From: Nostoc sp. FACHB-973
GTDB lineage: Bacteria; Cyanobacteriota; Cyanobacteriia; Cyanobacteriales; Nostocaceae
Length of the DNA: 64,000 nt
Assembly: GCF_014698115.1 (NCBI RefSeq)
Contig: NZ_JACJSJ010000035.1
Span: 1 to 64,000 of the forward strand
Reading direction: 5' to 3'
Position numbers and translations under genes: made by a program. Positions within the stretch are counted from its first letter, which is position 1. The number at the start of each line of letters is the position of its first letter. Below are positions 47,801 through 56,555 of this stretch, one piece after another. The notes beneath the pieces were generated by a model. It saw only the letters and a list, made by a program, of their open reading frames with translations, was not told the DNA's origin and ran no database searches.

Positions 47801-50725
47801 CGTGACTTGCTAGAAGCTGTTTATGATGAATCCGCTGATGCGCTTTTTCTGGTGGATCTAGAAACATTACTGACCACTGACTGTAATCAGCGAGCAGTGA
47901 AGCTATTTGCAGCCTCTAGCAAAGCTGAACTCATTAGCATTGAAGGTAACACTCTGCAAAAACAACAGTTTACCCGTGATGAGTTAGACTCCATAACCGA
48001 AGAAATTAAGCACCAAGGGTTTTGGAGTCGAGAAATTGAATATGTGACCAAGCAGGGCAATTGCTTTTGGGGAAACATCGCAGTCAAACAAATCACGGTT
48101 GCTGGCAATGCGATGAACCTAGTACGAGTCACGGATATTACTGCACGCAAACGAGCCGAAATAGCCCTCCGAGAAAGTGAGGAACGACTACAATTAGCAC
48201 TTGAAGCTTCTGGGGATGGTTTATGGGACTGGAATATTCTGACTGGAGAGGTATATTACAGCCCTCGGTATTTAGAAATGCTCGGATACGCCTTCGATGA
48301 ACTTCCGCAAAATTTGAGTACTTGGAAGCGATTAGTTCATCCAGAGGATCGGGCTTGGGTAGAGGAAATTTTGGCAGCCCACCTCAAGGACAGTTCAGTA
48401 CCTTACAAATTTGACTATCGGCTCCGAACTAAATCGGGGGAATGCAAATGGGTTGCCAACTATGGCAAAGTTGTCATGCGGGATCAACAAGGTAACCCTC
48501 TACGGATGACTGGTACTCATCGGGATATCAGCGATGTCTATGACGAGCTGCACTTACGCAAGCAAACTGAAGCAGCTTTAGCCAGAAGTGAAGAACAATT
48601 GAGACTAACCTTGGAATTTAACCACATCGGTCTCTGGGATTGGAATGTTAAAACAGGAGAAGTTATCTGGAACGACAACCATTTTCGCTTGCTGGGGTTG
48701 GAACCAGAAACATCAACAGCCAAGTATCGGCTATGGCGCAATTCTATGCATCCAGAGGATATTGACCGAGTTGAACAGGCTTTATTCAAGGCCCTAGCAG
48801 AGCATACTAATTATGAAGCTGAATATCGAGTAATTTACCCCGATGCTAGTATTCATTGGCTCACTGGTAAAGGGCGCGGCGTTTACAATGAAGCAGGCGA
48901 AGCTGTACGGATGTTGGGCGTGATAATTAATATCAGCGAACATAAGCAAGCAGAGGCAGCTCTGCGAGAAAGTGAAGCCCGATTCCAGGCATTTATGAAC
49001 AACAGCCCAGTACTAGCTTGGATTACCGATATCGAGGGGCGTGTCCTTTACTTAAATCAAACATACCTACGGACATTTAAATTACAACCTGAACAGGTGA
49101 TTGGGCAATGTATTTCTGACCTTTACCCAGCGGAAATAGCTCAGGAGCATTTCAATCACATTCGCACAGTCATAGAGACAAATCAGGTACTTGAGGTAAT
49201 CGAAATTGCTCACAGACCAGACGGCACTCTTGGAGAGTTCTTGGTATATAAGTTTCCGATTTTGGGATTGTCTGCACAAAAGCTAGTGGGTAGGGTGGCG
49301 ATCGACATCACAGAACGTAAAATTCTGGAGCGAGAACTGGCTCATCAGCAACAGTTATTAGATGCTTTCATCAGCAGCGCACCTGTTGGTTTAACTGTCC
49401 TCGATCGCCATTTGCATTTCTCATTGGTTAATCAAGCATTAGCACAAATGAATGGTATTGCCGCAGCAGCGCATATTGGCAAGACTGTGCGGGAAATTAT
49501 CCCTGATTTGGCACGAGAGCTAGAACCGATCTTTCAACATGTTTTAACAATAGGTAAACCGATTCTGGATTTGGAAATCGCTGGCGAAACTCCAAAACTT
49601 CCTGGTGTGAAGCGGACGTGGTTAGTTTCCTGCTTTCCGATTCCTTCTCAAGCTGAGCAACCCATCGGCATAGGCTTTGTAATTGTGGAAATCAGCGATC
49701 GCAAACGCGCTGAACAGATGTTAGAACTACAAGCAATAATTACCCGAAATATGGCTGAGGGAATTTGCTTAGTTAGAGCTACTGATGCCGTATTTGTCTA
49801 CACCAATCCGAAATTCGACCAGATGTTTGGCTATGACTCTGGTGAATTAATCGGTCAGCATGTTTCAATTGTCAATTATGGTGATGAACGTAATACACCT
49901 GAAGATGTTAACCAGGCAATTAGATCTGCTGTGTTCCAACACGGTGAAGCCACTTATGAAGTTCATAATGTTAAGAAAGATGGCACTCCCTTCTGGTGTA
50001 GTGCAACCACTTCCGTCTTTGAACATCCGGAGTATGGAAGCGTCCTTGTAGCTGTCCAACAAGATATTACTGAGCATAAACAAGCCCAGGAAAAAATCAA
50101 AGCTTCTCTTAAAGAAAAGGAAGTGTTACTCAAAGAAATTCACCATCGTGTGAAGAATAATTTAGGAATTGTCAGCAGTTTACTGCAAATGCAGTGCAGA
50201 CGTACACAAGATCCTCAGGTGGCTGCAATTCTGCGCGATAGCCAAAACCGCATTGCCTCTATTGCCCTAGTTCATGAAAAGTTATACCGTTCTGATGACC
50301 TCGCTGATATTGATTTTGCTCAATACATCCCAGATTTAACAACTCATTTATTTGATTCCTATAACGTCAGTTCCAGCCAAATTAAACTGAACATTCAAGT
50401 TGATAATGCTAGCCTCGATATCGAAACCGCCATTCCTTGCGGCTTGATTATCAATGAATTGGTCTCCAATGCTTTGAAGTACGCCTTTGTTGGTAATCGT
50501 GAAGGGGAAATTGAGGTTAAGTTTTATCAAGAATCTGAGTGTACTTTGATACTCATTGTTCGAGATAATGGTATTGGTTTACCTGAAAATTTTGATAGCA
50601 AGAAAGCCAAGACTTTGGGCATAACCCTTGTTCAGGGTTTAGTCAAGCAGTTGAGGGGAAAGCTCGAAATTGACTGTCACCAGGGAACACAATTCAAAAT
50701 TTCTTTTACCAACATCGGTGCATAA
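44837..50725 (+). CDS. Giant REC-GAF-multi-PAS histidine kinase (HisKA_2 type)
   Basis: 1962 residues from the ATG at 44837; an in-frame ATG 28 codons earlier lies in STRR-like sequence and is less likely. It begins with a receiver domain (phospho-acceptor Asp59 in VVLLDYQLPD), then a phytochrome-type GAF (about 150-320) containing SNCHIQLLEQFQVKANLVVP with Cys241-His242, where cyanobacteriochromes attach bilin. About eleven PAS domains follow, many ending in DITERKQAE-type linkers, then a HisKA_2 box EIHHRVKNNLG (His1769/1770) and an HATPase (NELVSNALKYAF, DNGIGLP). No membrane segment: a cytoplasmic multi-input kinase. It is 2 bp ahead of the next kinase gene. Confidence 0.92.
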   Translation: MTADSTTVFFVEDSAQDRALYRSLLEQDDRYTYNIYEFEYGEEALHSCQGTTPDVVLLDYQLPDLDGLEFLTELQRQTQGSQISVIMLTGQGDEAIAVQAIKNGAHDYLVKGKLTRDSLCRAIHGAIKQMQLMQQLQQQQEQQRLVGAIALRIRQSFKLQDILATSVQEVRQLLKTDRVLVYKFTPEMKDRVVAESVLPEWTPSLGLEIEATCFQENQRQEYRQGKIWTTTNIYEAGLSNCHIQLLEQFQVKANLVVPLVLENQGTPEIELWGLFIVHQCSAPRQWQTFEVELLKQLTVQLAIAIQQAQLYQNLQTLNTQLEAKVQERTAALEESDRRFRAIFNNTFQFTGLLTPDGILLEANQTALSFAGLKLEDVINLPFWEAHWWTISPQTQEQLKQAIARAAQGEFIRYEVDVIGANNRVATIDFSLRPLQNEIGQVVLLIPEGRDITERKQTELALHEREVMLHLIGDNLPNGAVYRVIRELDGSDRFSYLSGGIERLTEVRVEDALRDSSLLYRQFITEDIPRLQTAVEESRLNLSVFDIQLRIQTPSGQLKWLHFRSKPRQLKDGRMAWDGLVVDVTDLKRTEETLRKSQGLLEESQRVARLGNWEYELATGKIIWSKGLFDLFNREPTLLEPTYEENLQLYHPEDRQKLDQSVERAIATGESYKQILRVPQANGSNRYFEGIGHAEFNVDGQVIRLYGTAQDVTEREVALRDRQTAEERWQLAIAGTNEAIWDWDISTNQTFRSDRWFAILGYEPNEISDGDDEWATRIHPADYTRVMAAQEAYLQRQVPDYNVEYRLRCKDGSYRWVRSRAKAIWNELGNPVRLVGSLGDMNDVYEELRLRKLAQEKLRQSEAQLATTQQIAHVGSWEWDLEMKKRSWSRETFRIFGLNPSQREPNQPEFLQMLHPEDRTLFQTNFERAIAEKTPFNIEYRIVRPDGSIRYVEAKAEIAYNPQGQAVKLLGSILDITERKQAELEIIRNRDLLEAVYDESADALFLVDLETLLTTDCNQRAVKLFAASSKAELISIEGNTLQKQQFTRDELDSITEEIKHQGFWSREIEYVTKQGNCFWGNIAVKQITVAGNAMNLVRVTDITARKRAEIALRESEERLQLALEASGDGLWDWNILTGEVYYSPRYLEMLGYAFDELPQNLSTWKRLVHPEDRAWVEEILAAHLKDSSVPYKFDYRLRTKSGECKWVANYGKVVMRDQQGNPLRMTGTHRDISDVYDELHLRKQTEAALARSEEQLRLTLEFNHIGLWDWNVKTGEVIWNDNHFRLLGLEPETSTAKYRLWRNSMHPEDIDRVEQALFKALAEHTNYEAEYRVIYPDASIHWLTGKGRGVYNEAGEAVRMLGVIINISEHKQAEAALRESEARFQAFMNNSPVLAWITDIEGRVLYLNQTYLRTFKLQPEQVIGQCISDLYPAEIAQEHFNHIRTVIETNQVLEVIEIAHRPDGTLGEFLVYKFPILGLSAQKLVGRVAIDITERKILERELAHQQQLLDAFISSAPVGLTVLDRHLHFSLVNQALAQMNGIAAAAHIGKTVREIIPDLARELEPIFQHVLTIGKPILDLEIAGETPKLPGVKRTWLVSCFPIPSQAEQPIGIGFVIVEISDRKRAEQMLELQAIITRNMAEGICLVRATDAVFVYTNPKFDQMFGYDSGELIGQHVSIVNYGDERNTPEDVNQAIRSAVFQHGEATYEVHNVKKDGTPFWCSATTSVFEHPEYGSVLVAVQQDITEHKQAQEKIKASLKEKEVLLKEIHHRVKNNLGIVSSLLQMQCRRTQDPQVAAILRDSQNRIASIALVHEKLYRSDDLADIDFAQYIPDLTTHLFDSYNVSSSQIKLNIQVDNASLDIETAIPCGLIINELVSNALKYAFVGNREGEIEVKFYQESECTLILIVRDNGIGLPENFDSKKAKTLGITLVQGLVKQLRGKLEIDCHQGTQFKISFTNIGA

Positions 50726-50727
50726 AC

Positions 50728-52407
50728 ATGGTCGGCATCCCAGCAATTACACAGACAAGTGAGACAGTTAGAGTTCTTGTTGTCGAAGATGAATATATTC
50801 TTGCCATCAACTTACAAGAAAGTCTAGAGTCTCTGGGATACACTGTTTTAGATATTGCCGATTCCGCAGAAACAGCGATCGAAAAAGCAACTCAGTTGCG
50901 CCCAAACTTGATTTTAATGGATATCAGGTTACGGGGTGAGGTTGACGGCATCCAGGCAGCAGAGCAAATTTGGCATTATTTGCAAATTCCTGTTATCTAC
51001 CTCACTGGTCACTCAGATAAGAGTACTGTGGAGCGGGCAACCCTCACATCCCCCTTTGGATATATTCTCAAACCCATCAGGGAGCAAGAACTTTACGTTG
51101 CTATTCAAACAGCTCTCAATCGCTACAATCGCGAGCAATTTTTGAGTTCTGTGCTTCGAGGAATGGGTGATGGAGTAATTGTAGTAGATACCGAATTACG
51201 TGTTAAATATATCAATCAGGTAGCTGAAGCATTGACAGGTTGGCGATGGGATGAAGCCAAGGACAAGATGTTAACTGAAGTCGTCAAACTCATTGACGAA
51301 CAAACTCAGCTGACTGTAGAAAATCCAATTATTGCAGCCCTCCAACAACAAACTATTATCTATTTGGGCAGTTGCGTCTTACTCGTTACCAAAGACGGGA
51401 CAATTATTCCAGTAGCTGATAGTGCTACTCCGTTGAAAGATAACAGGGGTGTAATTACAGGAGCAGTACTGGTTTTTCGGGATGACACGCAACGACGGCT
51501 AATTGAAGAACGCAATCTTGCCGCTGAACGTGCTAAACAACTAGAAATTCAAGTAGCAGAACTCGAAAGATTGAACAAATTGAAAGAGGATTTTTTAGTA
51601 ACTACTTCCCATGAAATGCGGACGCCATTATCAAACATTAAAATGGCAATTAATGTCCTAGAAAATATTTTAGACCAACAGAGCATTTTCAATTCAGAGG
51701 CACTTTTTACATCTGAGATTGTAGGTCGTTACCTAAGCATCATGCGTGACCAGTGCGAACAAGAGTTAGATTTAGTGGATGATTTGCTGTATATGCGAAT
51801 GATTGATGCAGACGCCTATCCATTGGAATTAACTTCAATTCAACTGCAAAACTGGCTGCCTCATATTGCTGAGGGTTTTGAAGCGCGTGTTCAAGGCAAA
51901 CGACAAATGTTGCAAATTAAGGTTTCTCCTGATTTACCAGCTTTAGTTTCAGACTTAGCTAGCCTGACTGAAATTATCTCAGAGTTACTGAACAATGCTT
52001 GTAAATACAGTCCTGCTAATGAACAGATTCGGGTAACTGCCCACATGGTTAATATCACAAAAAGTCTTGTAAGTGAAGATGCAGAATCTGCTGTATTAAA
52101 TAATCTGACAATTCCCTACTTTCAAATTACAATTAGTAATTCTGGGGTTGAAATTCCGATAAAAGAACAATCTCGGATCTTTGATCCGTTTTACCGGATT
52201 GGTCAAACCAAAACACAAGAACAATCTCAAATTTTTGACCAGATTTACCAGATTGTGCAAAGCGATCGCCGACAATATGGCAACACCGGATTAGGTTTAT
52301 CACTGGTTAAAAAGTTAGTCCAATATCTCCAAGGTACGATTGAAGTTAGCAGTTCTCAAGGCTGGACAAATTTCATAGTCAAACTGCCGTTGAGCCTGTC
52401 GGAGTGA
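50728..52407 (+). CDS. REC-PAS histidine kinase
   Basis: 559 residues. Receiver domain with Asp65 (LILMDIRLRGEVDG), a PAS domain (about 145-260), a coiled coil, HisKA box TTSHEMRTPLSNIK with His295, and HATPase (ELLNNACKYSP, GNTGLGLSLVKKLV). In the ATP lid the EQSRIFDPFYRI segment is repeated 18 residues later as EQSQIFDQIYQI, a 54-bp tandem duplication. It follows the giant kinase after 2 bp and is surely co-transcribed; its REC domain is a natural target for the upstream kinase. Confidence 0.92.
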   Translation: MVGIPAITQTSETVRVLVVEDEYILAINLQESLESLGYTVLDIADSAETAIEKATQLRPNLILMDIRLRGEVDGIQAAEQIWHYLQIPVIYLTGHSDKSTVERATLTSPFGYILKPIREQELYVAIQTALNRYNREQFLSSVLRGMGDGVIVVDTELRVKYINQVAEALTGWRWDEAKDKMLTEVVKLIDEQTQLTVENPIIAALQQQTIIYLGSCVLLVTKDGTIIPVADSATPLKDNRGVITGAVLVFRDDTQRRLIEERNLAAERAKQLEIQVAELERLNKLKEDFLVTTSHEMRTPLSNIKMAINVLENILDQQSIFNSEALFTSEIVGRYLSIMRDQCEQELDLVDDLLYMRMIDADAYPLELTSIQLQNWLPHIAEGFEARVQGKRQMLQIKVSPDLPALVSDLASLTEIISELLNNACKYSPANEQIRVTAHMVNITKSLVSEDAESAVLNNLTIPYFQITISNSGVEIPIKEQSRIFDPFYRIGQTKTQEQSQIFDQIYQIVQSDRRQYGNTGLGLSLVKKLVQYLQGTIEVSSSQGWTNFIVKLPLSLSE

Positions 52408-52477
52408 TTAGTAATATCAGGTTCGGATAGATACTTATAGTTAGGGTTGACACGGAGACGCTCCGCCGACCGTCAGA

Positions 52478-52504
52478 ATGGGCTACGCCCCGCTGCGCTA
52501 ACAG
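52478..52504 (+). repeat. Copy of the 27-bp dispersed repeat
   Basis: Identical to the core at 24791-24817. Nearby, at 52623-52660, are TGAATTC/TGTATTC heptamers. Together they fill the gap between two convergent kinase genes. Confidence 0.85.
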
Positions 52505-52666
52505 AATTCCGAATGAGAATAAACTCTGTTCCTAGCTACCAAACATAGATAGTGTACTTCATGCTTCTTGAAATCTGCTGTAGATTCTGACCAAATCAAT
52601 AGAAACGTCTTTGGCTTTGCTCCTGAATTCTGAATTCTGAATTCTGTATTCTGTATTCTTCTTCCA

Positions 52667-54028
52667 TTAACGCTCAGATTGTTCGATGGGAATTTCGATC
52701 GCAAATTCTGCTCCTTTTCCAACAGAGGAGTTGCAGGTAATCTCTCCTCGGTGTTTTTGGACAATAATTTGATAGCTAATAGACAATCCTAAGCCACTAC
52801 CCTTGCCCACAGGTTTTGTGGTAAAAAACGGGTCAAATAAACGCGATCGCAATGACTCTTGTATACCAACGCCATTATCAGCGATCGCAATTTTGACCAT
52901 ATTAGAGTTTGTCATCTCTGTGTAAATCTGAATCTGGGGCATGAGGCATGGATCATTACTCTTGTCCCCTTGTTCCCTTGTTCCCTTGTCCTCTTGTCCT
53001 CTTATCTCCTCATCTCCCCATTCCCCACTCCCCACTCCCTTTTCTAAAGCATCAATGGCATTATTCAATAGATGCATAAATACCTGATTGAGTTCACTTG
53101 CATAACAGGTTACTAGAGGCAAGTTCCCATAATTTTTAACTATAATAATTGCTGGGCGATTTAGTGTTTCCTTGAGTCGATGCTGTAACATCACTAAAGT
53201 ATTTTCGATGCCTTCATGGATATTTACCCGCTTCATCTGGGATTCATCGTGTCGAGAAAAATTTTGTAATGCCAGTACTATTTCCCGAATACGATTAGAG
53301 CCTCTATACATTGCACCTATGAGATTTTGCAAATCTTTAATCACAAAATTTAGGTCTATATCTTCAGCTATTTGCTCAACTTTTGGACTGGGTTTTGGAT
53401 ATTCTTGCTGATAAACTTCAATAATATTTACTAAGTCTTGCACATATTGACCAGCATATTGGAGATTTCCATAAATAAAACTGATTGGGTTATTAATTTC
53501 ATGAGCAATTCCCGCTACTAACTGCCCCAAGGCCACCATTTTTTCGTTTTGAATTTGTTGAACTTGAGCGGCTTTCAAATTATCAAGAGCTTCTTGGAGT
53601 AAAAAGTTTTTTTCTTGCAGTTTAACTTGGAGCAAACGTAAATTAATCTGATTTTCAATCCGCAACACAACTTCTGCTCCATGAAAAGGTTTGGCAATAT
53701 AATCTACACCGCCAACATCAAAGGCTTTTGCCTTATCTACAACATCATCAAGGGCGCTAATAAAAATCACTGGAATTTCGCAAGTTTTATCGTCAGCTTT
53801 GAGCTGTTGACAAACTTGATAGCCATCCATACCTGGCATATTGATATCCAACAAAATCACATCTGGCAAAACCATTTGACACGCAGTCAGCGCCATTTTG
53901 CCATTTAAGGCTTTGCGAACTTCAAAACCTTGTGCAGTCAACATTGCCGACAAAAGCCGCAAATTATCTGGGGTATCATCTACCACCAAAATATTTTTTT
54001 TATGATGGTTACTTTGATTGAAATGCAT
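52667..54028 (-). CDS. REC-histidine kinase (response-regulator hybrid)
   Basis: 453 residues from the ATG at 54028. Receiver domain with Asp61 (VILLDINMPGMDGY), coiled coil (about 125-165), HisKA with GIAHEINNPISFIYG and His176, and HATPase (LLNNAIDALEK, DNGVGIQ, GKGSGLGLSISYQI). Residues about 329-362 are an in-frame STRR insertion (GEWGDEEIRGQEDKGTREQG) after the N-box. No sensor or membrane part, so input must come through the REC domain. Its REC is very similar in style to that of the REC-GGDEF-EAL protein further along the strand. Confidence 0.9.
   Translation of the reverse strand: MHFNQSNHHKKNILVVDDTPDNLRLLSAMLTAQGFEVRKALNGKMALTACQMVLPDVILLDINMPGMDGYQVCQQLKADDKTCEIPVIFISALDDVVDKAKAFDVGGVDYIAKPFHGAEVVLRIENQINLRLLQVKLQEKNFLLQEALDNLKAAQVQQIQNEKMVALGQLVAGIAHEINNPISFIYGNLQYAGQYVQDLVNIIEVYQQEYPKPSPKVEQIAEDIDLNFVIKDLQNLIGAMYRGSNRIREIVLALQNFSRHDESQMKRVNIHEGIENTLVMLQHRLKETLNRPAIIIVKNYGNLPLVTCYASELNQVFMHLLNNAIDALEKGVGSGEWGDEEIRGQEDKGTREQGDKSNDPCLMPQIQIYTEMTNSNMVKIAIADNGVGIQESLRSRLFDPFFTTKPVGKGSGLGLSISYQIIVQKHRGEITCNSSVGKGAEFAIEIPIEQSER
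52937..53041 (-). repeat. STRR tract inside a histidine kinase gene
   Basis: TTGTTCCC, TTGTCCTC and CCCCACTC heptamer/octamer runs, in frame with the kinase on the minus strand. Confidence 0.8.
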
Positions 54029-54719
54029 TATCAAAAACTATGTTTATAAGGATTAAGGCAAAAATTCAGCACCCATAATTCATAAGTCAGAATATAAAAG
54101 TAATCTACTATGATTGGTATATTGATTCATCAGACTTTATCCCGATTCTTTAATTATTCTGATTATCGGCGGGCCTATTGTCTCGCTCTTAAGTTTCGAG
54201 CGTCGGCTTTTGGCGTATCGAACTTCTCTGTTGAATTGTGACTGCTGAATTCCTACGGTTTGAGGATAGTAAATGCTGATTTGAAATCACCCTGAAAATT
54301 TGGCTCAATTTCGCCGAAATAGTTATATTTATAGTTTAACTCCCACAGTGCTTGGAGAGTTTTACAGACGATTAAAAGTATTGGCTAGTTAGGAGCTTTG
54401 CGAAGCTAAAAGCCCGATTATATAGGACTCTTATCTGATGAAAAAACTCATCCTCAACTCGAAAAAGCTGATTTTCTACTTCCTAACTTCTGTATAGGCG
54501 CGATTAATCGCGTCTATACCCACTCTCTACGTAAATAAGTTCAAAAATCAAAGCGAATTACCATAGCACTAAGCTAATAATCATTCAAATTGCGTAAGAG
54601 CGTCTTTCTAAGGCTAAGGATTATGCAACTTAAAGGCAGATTAGCTGATAGTGGATACCATCCACACATTGGCTAATCGGGCGTCAATCATGAAGTTTTT
54701 CCCAGGTGGTATTTGATGG
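54029..54719. other. Intergenic region with one palindromic repeat
   Basis: About 690 bp between two minus-strand signalling genes. At 54493-54518 is a copy of the palindrome GGCGCGATTAATCGCGTC also seen after rbcL. Otherwise AT-rich with no supported gene. Confidence 0.5.
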
Positions 54720-56555
54720 CTACCATCGAGGCACTAAGGCAAGTAATTTCAGAACTAATTGTTCTTCTATGGGTTTAGAGAACAGATATCCTTGAGCAAA
54801 ATCACAGTTTAAATTTCTCAGTTGGGCTAACTGTTCTTCTGTTTCAACACCTTCAGCGATCGCACTCATTCCCATCGAGTTGGCAATACCAATCATTGCT
54901 GGCACTAACCCCATATTTTCTTGGTTTTCCTGCATACGTTTGACAAAAGATTTGTCAATTTTCAGTGCATCCAAAGGAAAGCTGTGGAGATAACTTAAAG
55001 ATGAATATCCTGTACCAAAATCATCCATAATCAATTTAATTTTTCGCTGTTTTAATTGCTCAAGTATGATTTTAATTGCATTAGTATTTTCCATGATTAC
55101 ACTTTCTGTAATTTCTAGTTGTAAATATTCGGAATTTATTTTATTTTCAGAAATTATTCGGTCAATTTGATCTACCAAATTTGGCTGTGAAAATAATCTG
55201 GCACTCAAATTTACACTAATAGTTAAGGGTTCTGGTGTTACTGGATGATGTTGCCAGATGCTGAGTTGATGGCAAGCTGACTGTAATACCCAGGTATTGA
55301 TGGCACCAATCAAACCTGTTTCCTCTGCTACAGGAATAAATTCTATGGGAGAAACCAAACCACGAATCGGATGACGCCAGCGCACCAAGGCTTCAAATCC
55401 AGAAATTCTCCCTGTAGTTAGGCAAACAATTGGCTGATAGTAAACGAGGAATTCTTGCCTTTCAACAGCCCTCCGCAAGTCATTTTCCAATTCTAAAAGC
55501 TGAATCGCTTCCTGATGCATTGCTGGATCAAAAACGTGATATTTTGCTCTTCCTTGAGCCTTGGCACGATACATTGCCGTATCAGCATCCCGCAGCAAAT
55601 ACTCTGGGCGATCGTAATCTTTATTGCCCCAACTAATACCAATACTGGCATTCATAAACACTTCATATCTTGAGAGTTTAAAAGCTAGCGATAGTTGTTG
55701 TAAAATGCGTTCGGCAACTTGGATGGCGATATTGATATCTGTAAGATTTTCTAGAAGAATGCCAAATTCGTCACCGCCTAATCGTGCTAAAGTATCAATA
55801 GGTATCAGGCATGTTTGCAGGCGGTGGGCAATGGCTATGAGCAATTCATCTCCTACTAAATGACCAAGAGAATCATTGATCACTTTGAAGCGATCGCAGT
55901 CTAAAAAAAGTACAGCAAACTGATAATTAGGTTCTTGTTTAGCACGATTGAGAGCATTTTTGAGTTGCCTGATAAACAAAACTCGATTTGGTAATCCAGT
56001 CAGGGAATCATGCAGTGCTATATCTAGGATTTGACTTTGTAATTTTTGGCGAGAAATGATTTCATCGTGGAGTTTTTGCAGAGCATTTTCTAGCTCCCAA
56101 GTACGCTGTTTTACCCGATGTTCCAGTTCGACATTTAGTTTCAATATTTCCAATCGCGCCGATCTCAATGCCAGTTGATTTTGCACCCGCACTAAAACTT
56201 CTTGAAACTCAAAAGGTTTGGTGATGTAGTCTGCACCACCTACCCTAAAGGCTTTAACTTTGTCAAAAACATCATCTAAAGCACTAATAAAAATTACTGG
56301 AATATCAGCTGTTAACTCCCAAGCTTTAAAGGTTTGACAAATTTCATAGCCATCTACTTCCGGCATCATAATATCGAGCAAAATGAGATCGGGTAATACA
56401 GTTTGAGTTGCTGTCAGTGCCATTTGCCAGTTCAAGGCTTTACGAACGTTGTACCCTTCCCTTGTCAATATTGAAGATAAAACCCGCAGGTTATCTGGCA
56501 TATCGTCAACGATCAAAATATCTTTTTTATAAGAGTCTAAATGCTCGTAATTCAT
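54720..56555 (-). CDS. REC-GGDEF-EAL response regulator (c-di-GMP turnover)
   Basis: 611 residues. Receiver with Asp61 (LILLDIMMPEVDGY), coiled coil (about 125-170), GGDEF domain with intact RLGGDEFGIL (about 257-266) and no RxxD inhibitory site before it, and EAL domain with FEALVRW, EITESVIMEN and MDDFGTGYSSL, all intact. It could therefore make and degrade c-di-GMP. Its ATG overlaps the stop of the upstream hybrid kinase gene as ATGA, so the kinase is very likely its phospho-donor. Confidence 0.94.
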   Translation of the reverse strand: MNYEHLDSYKKDILIVDDMPDNLRVLSSILTREGYNVRKALNWQMALTATQTVLPDLILLDIMMPEVDGYEICQTFKAWELTADIPVIFISALDDVFDKVKAFRVGGADYITKPFEFQEVLVRVQNQLALRSARLEILKLNVELEHRVKQRTWELENALQKLHDEIISRQKLQSQILDIALHDSLTGLPNRVLFIRQLKNALNRAKQEPNYQFAVLFLDCDRFKVINDSLGHLVGDELLIAIAHRLQTCLIPIDTLARLGGDEFGILLENLTDINIAIQVAERILQQLSLAFKLSRYEVFMNASIGISWGNKDYDRPEYLLRDADTAMYRAKAQGRAKYHVFDPAMHQEAIQLLELENDLRRAVERQEFLVYYQPIVCLTTGRISGFEALVRWRHPIRGLVSPIEFIPVAEETGLIGAINTWVLQSACHQLSIWQHHPVTPEPLTISVNLSARLFSQPNLVDQIDRIISENKINSEYLQLEITESVIMENTNAIKIILEQLKQRKIKLIMDDFGTGYSSLSYLHSFPLDALKIDKSFVKRMQENQENMGLVPAMIGIANSMGMSAIAEGVETEEQLAQLRNLNCDFAQGYLFSKPIEEQLVLKLLALVPRW

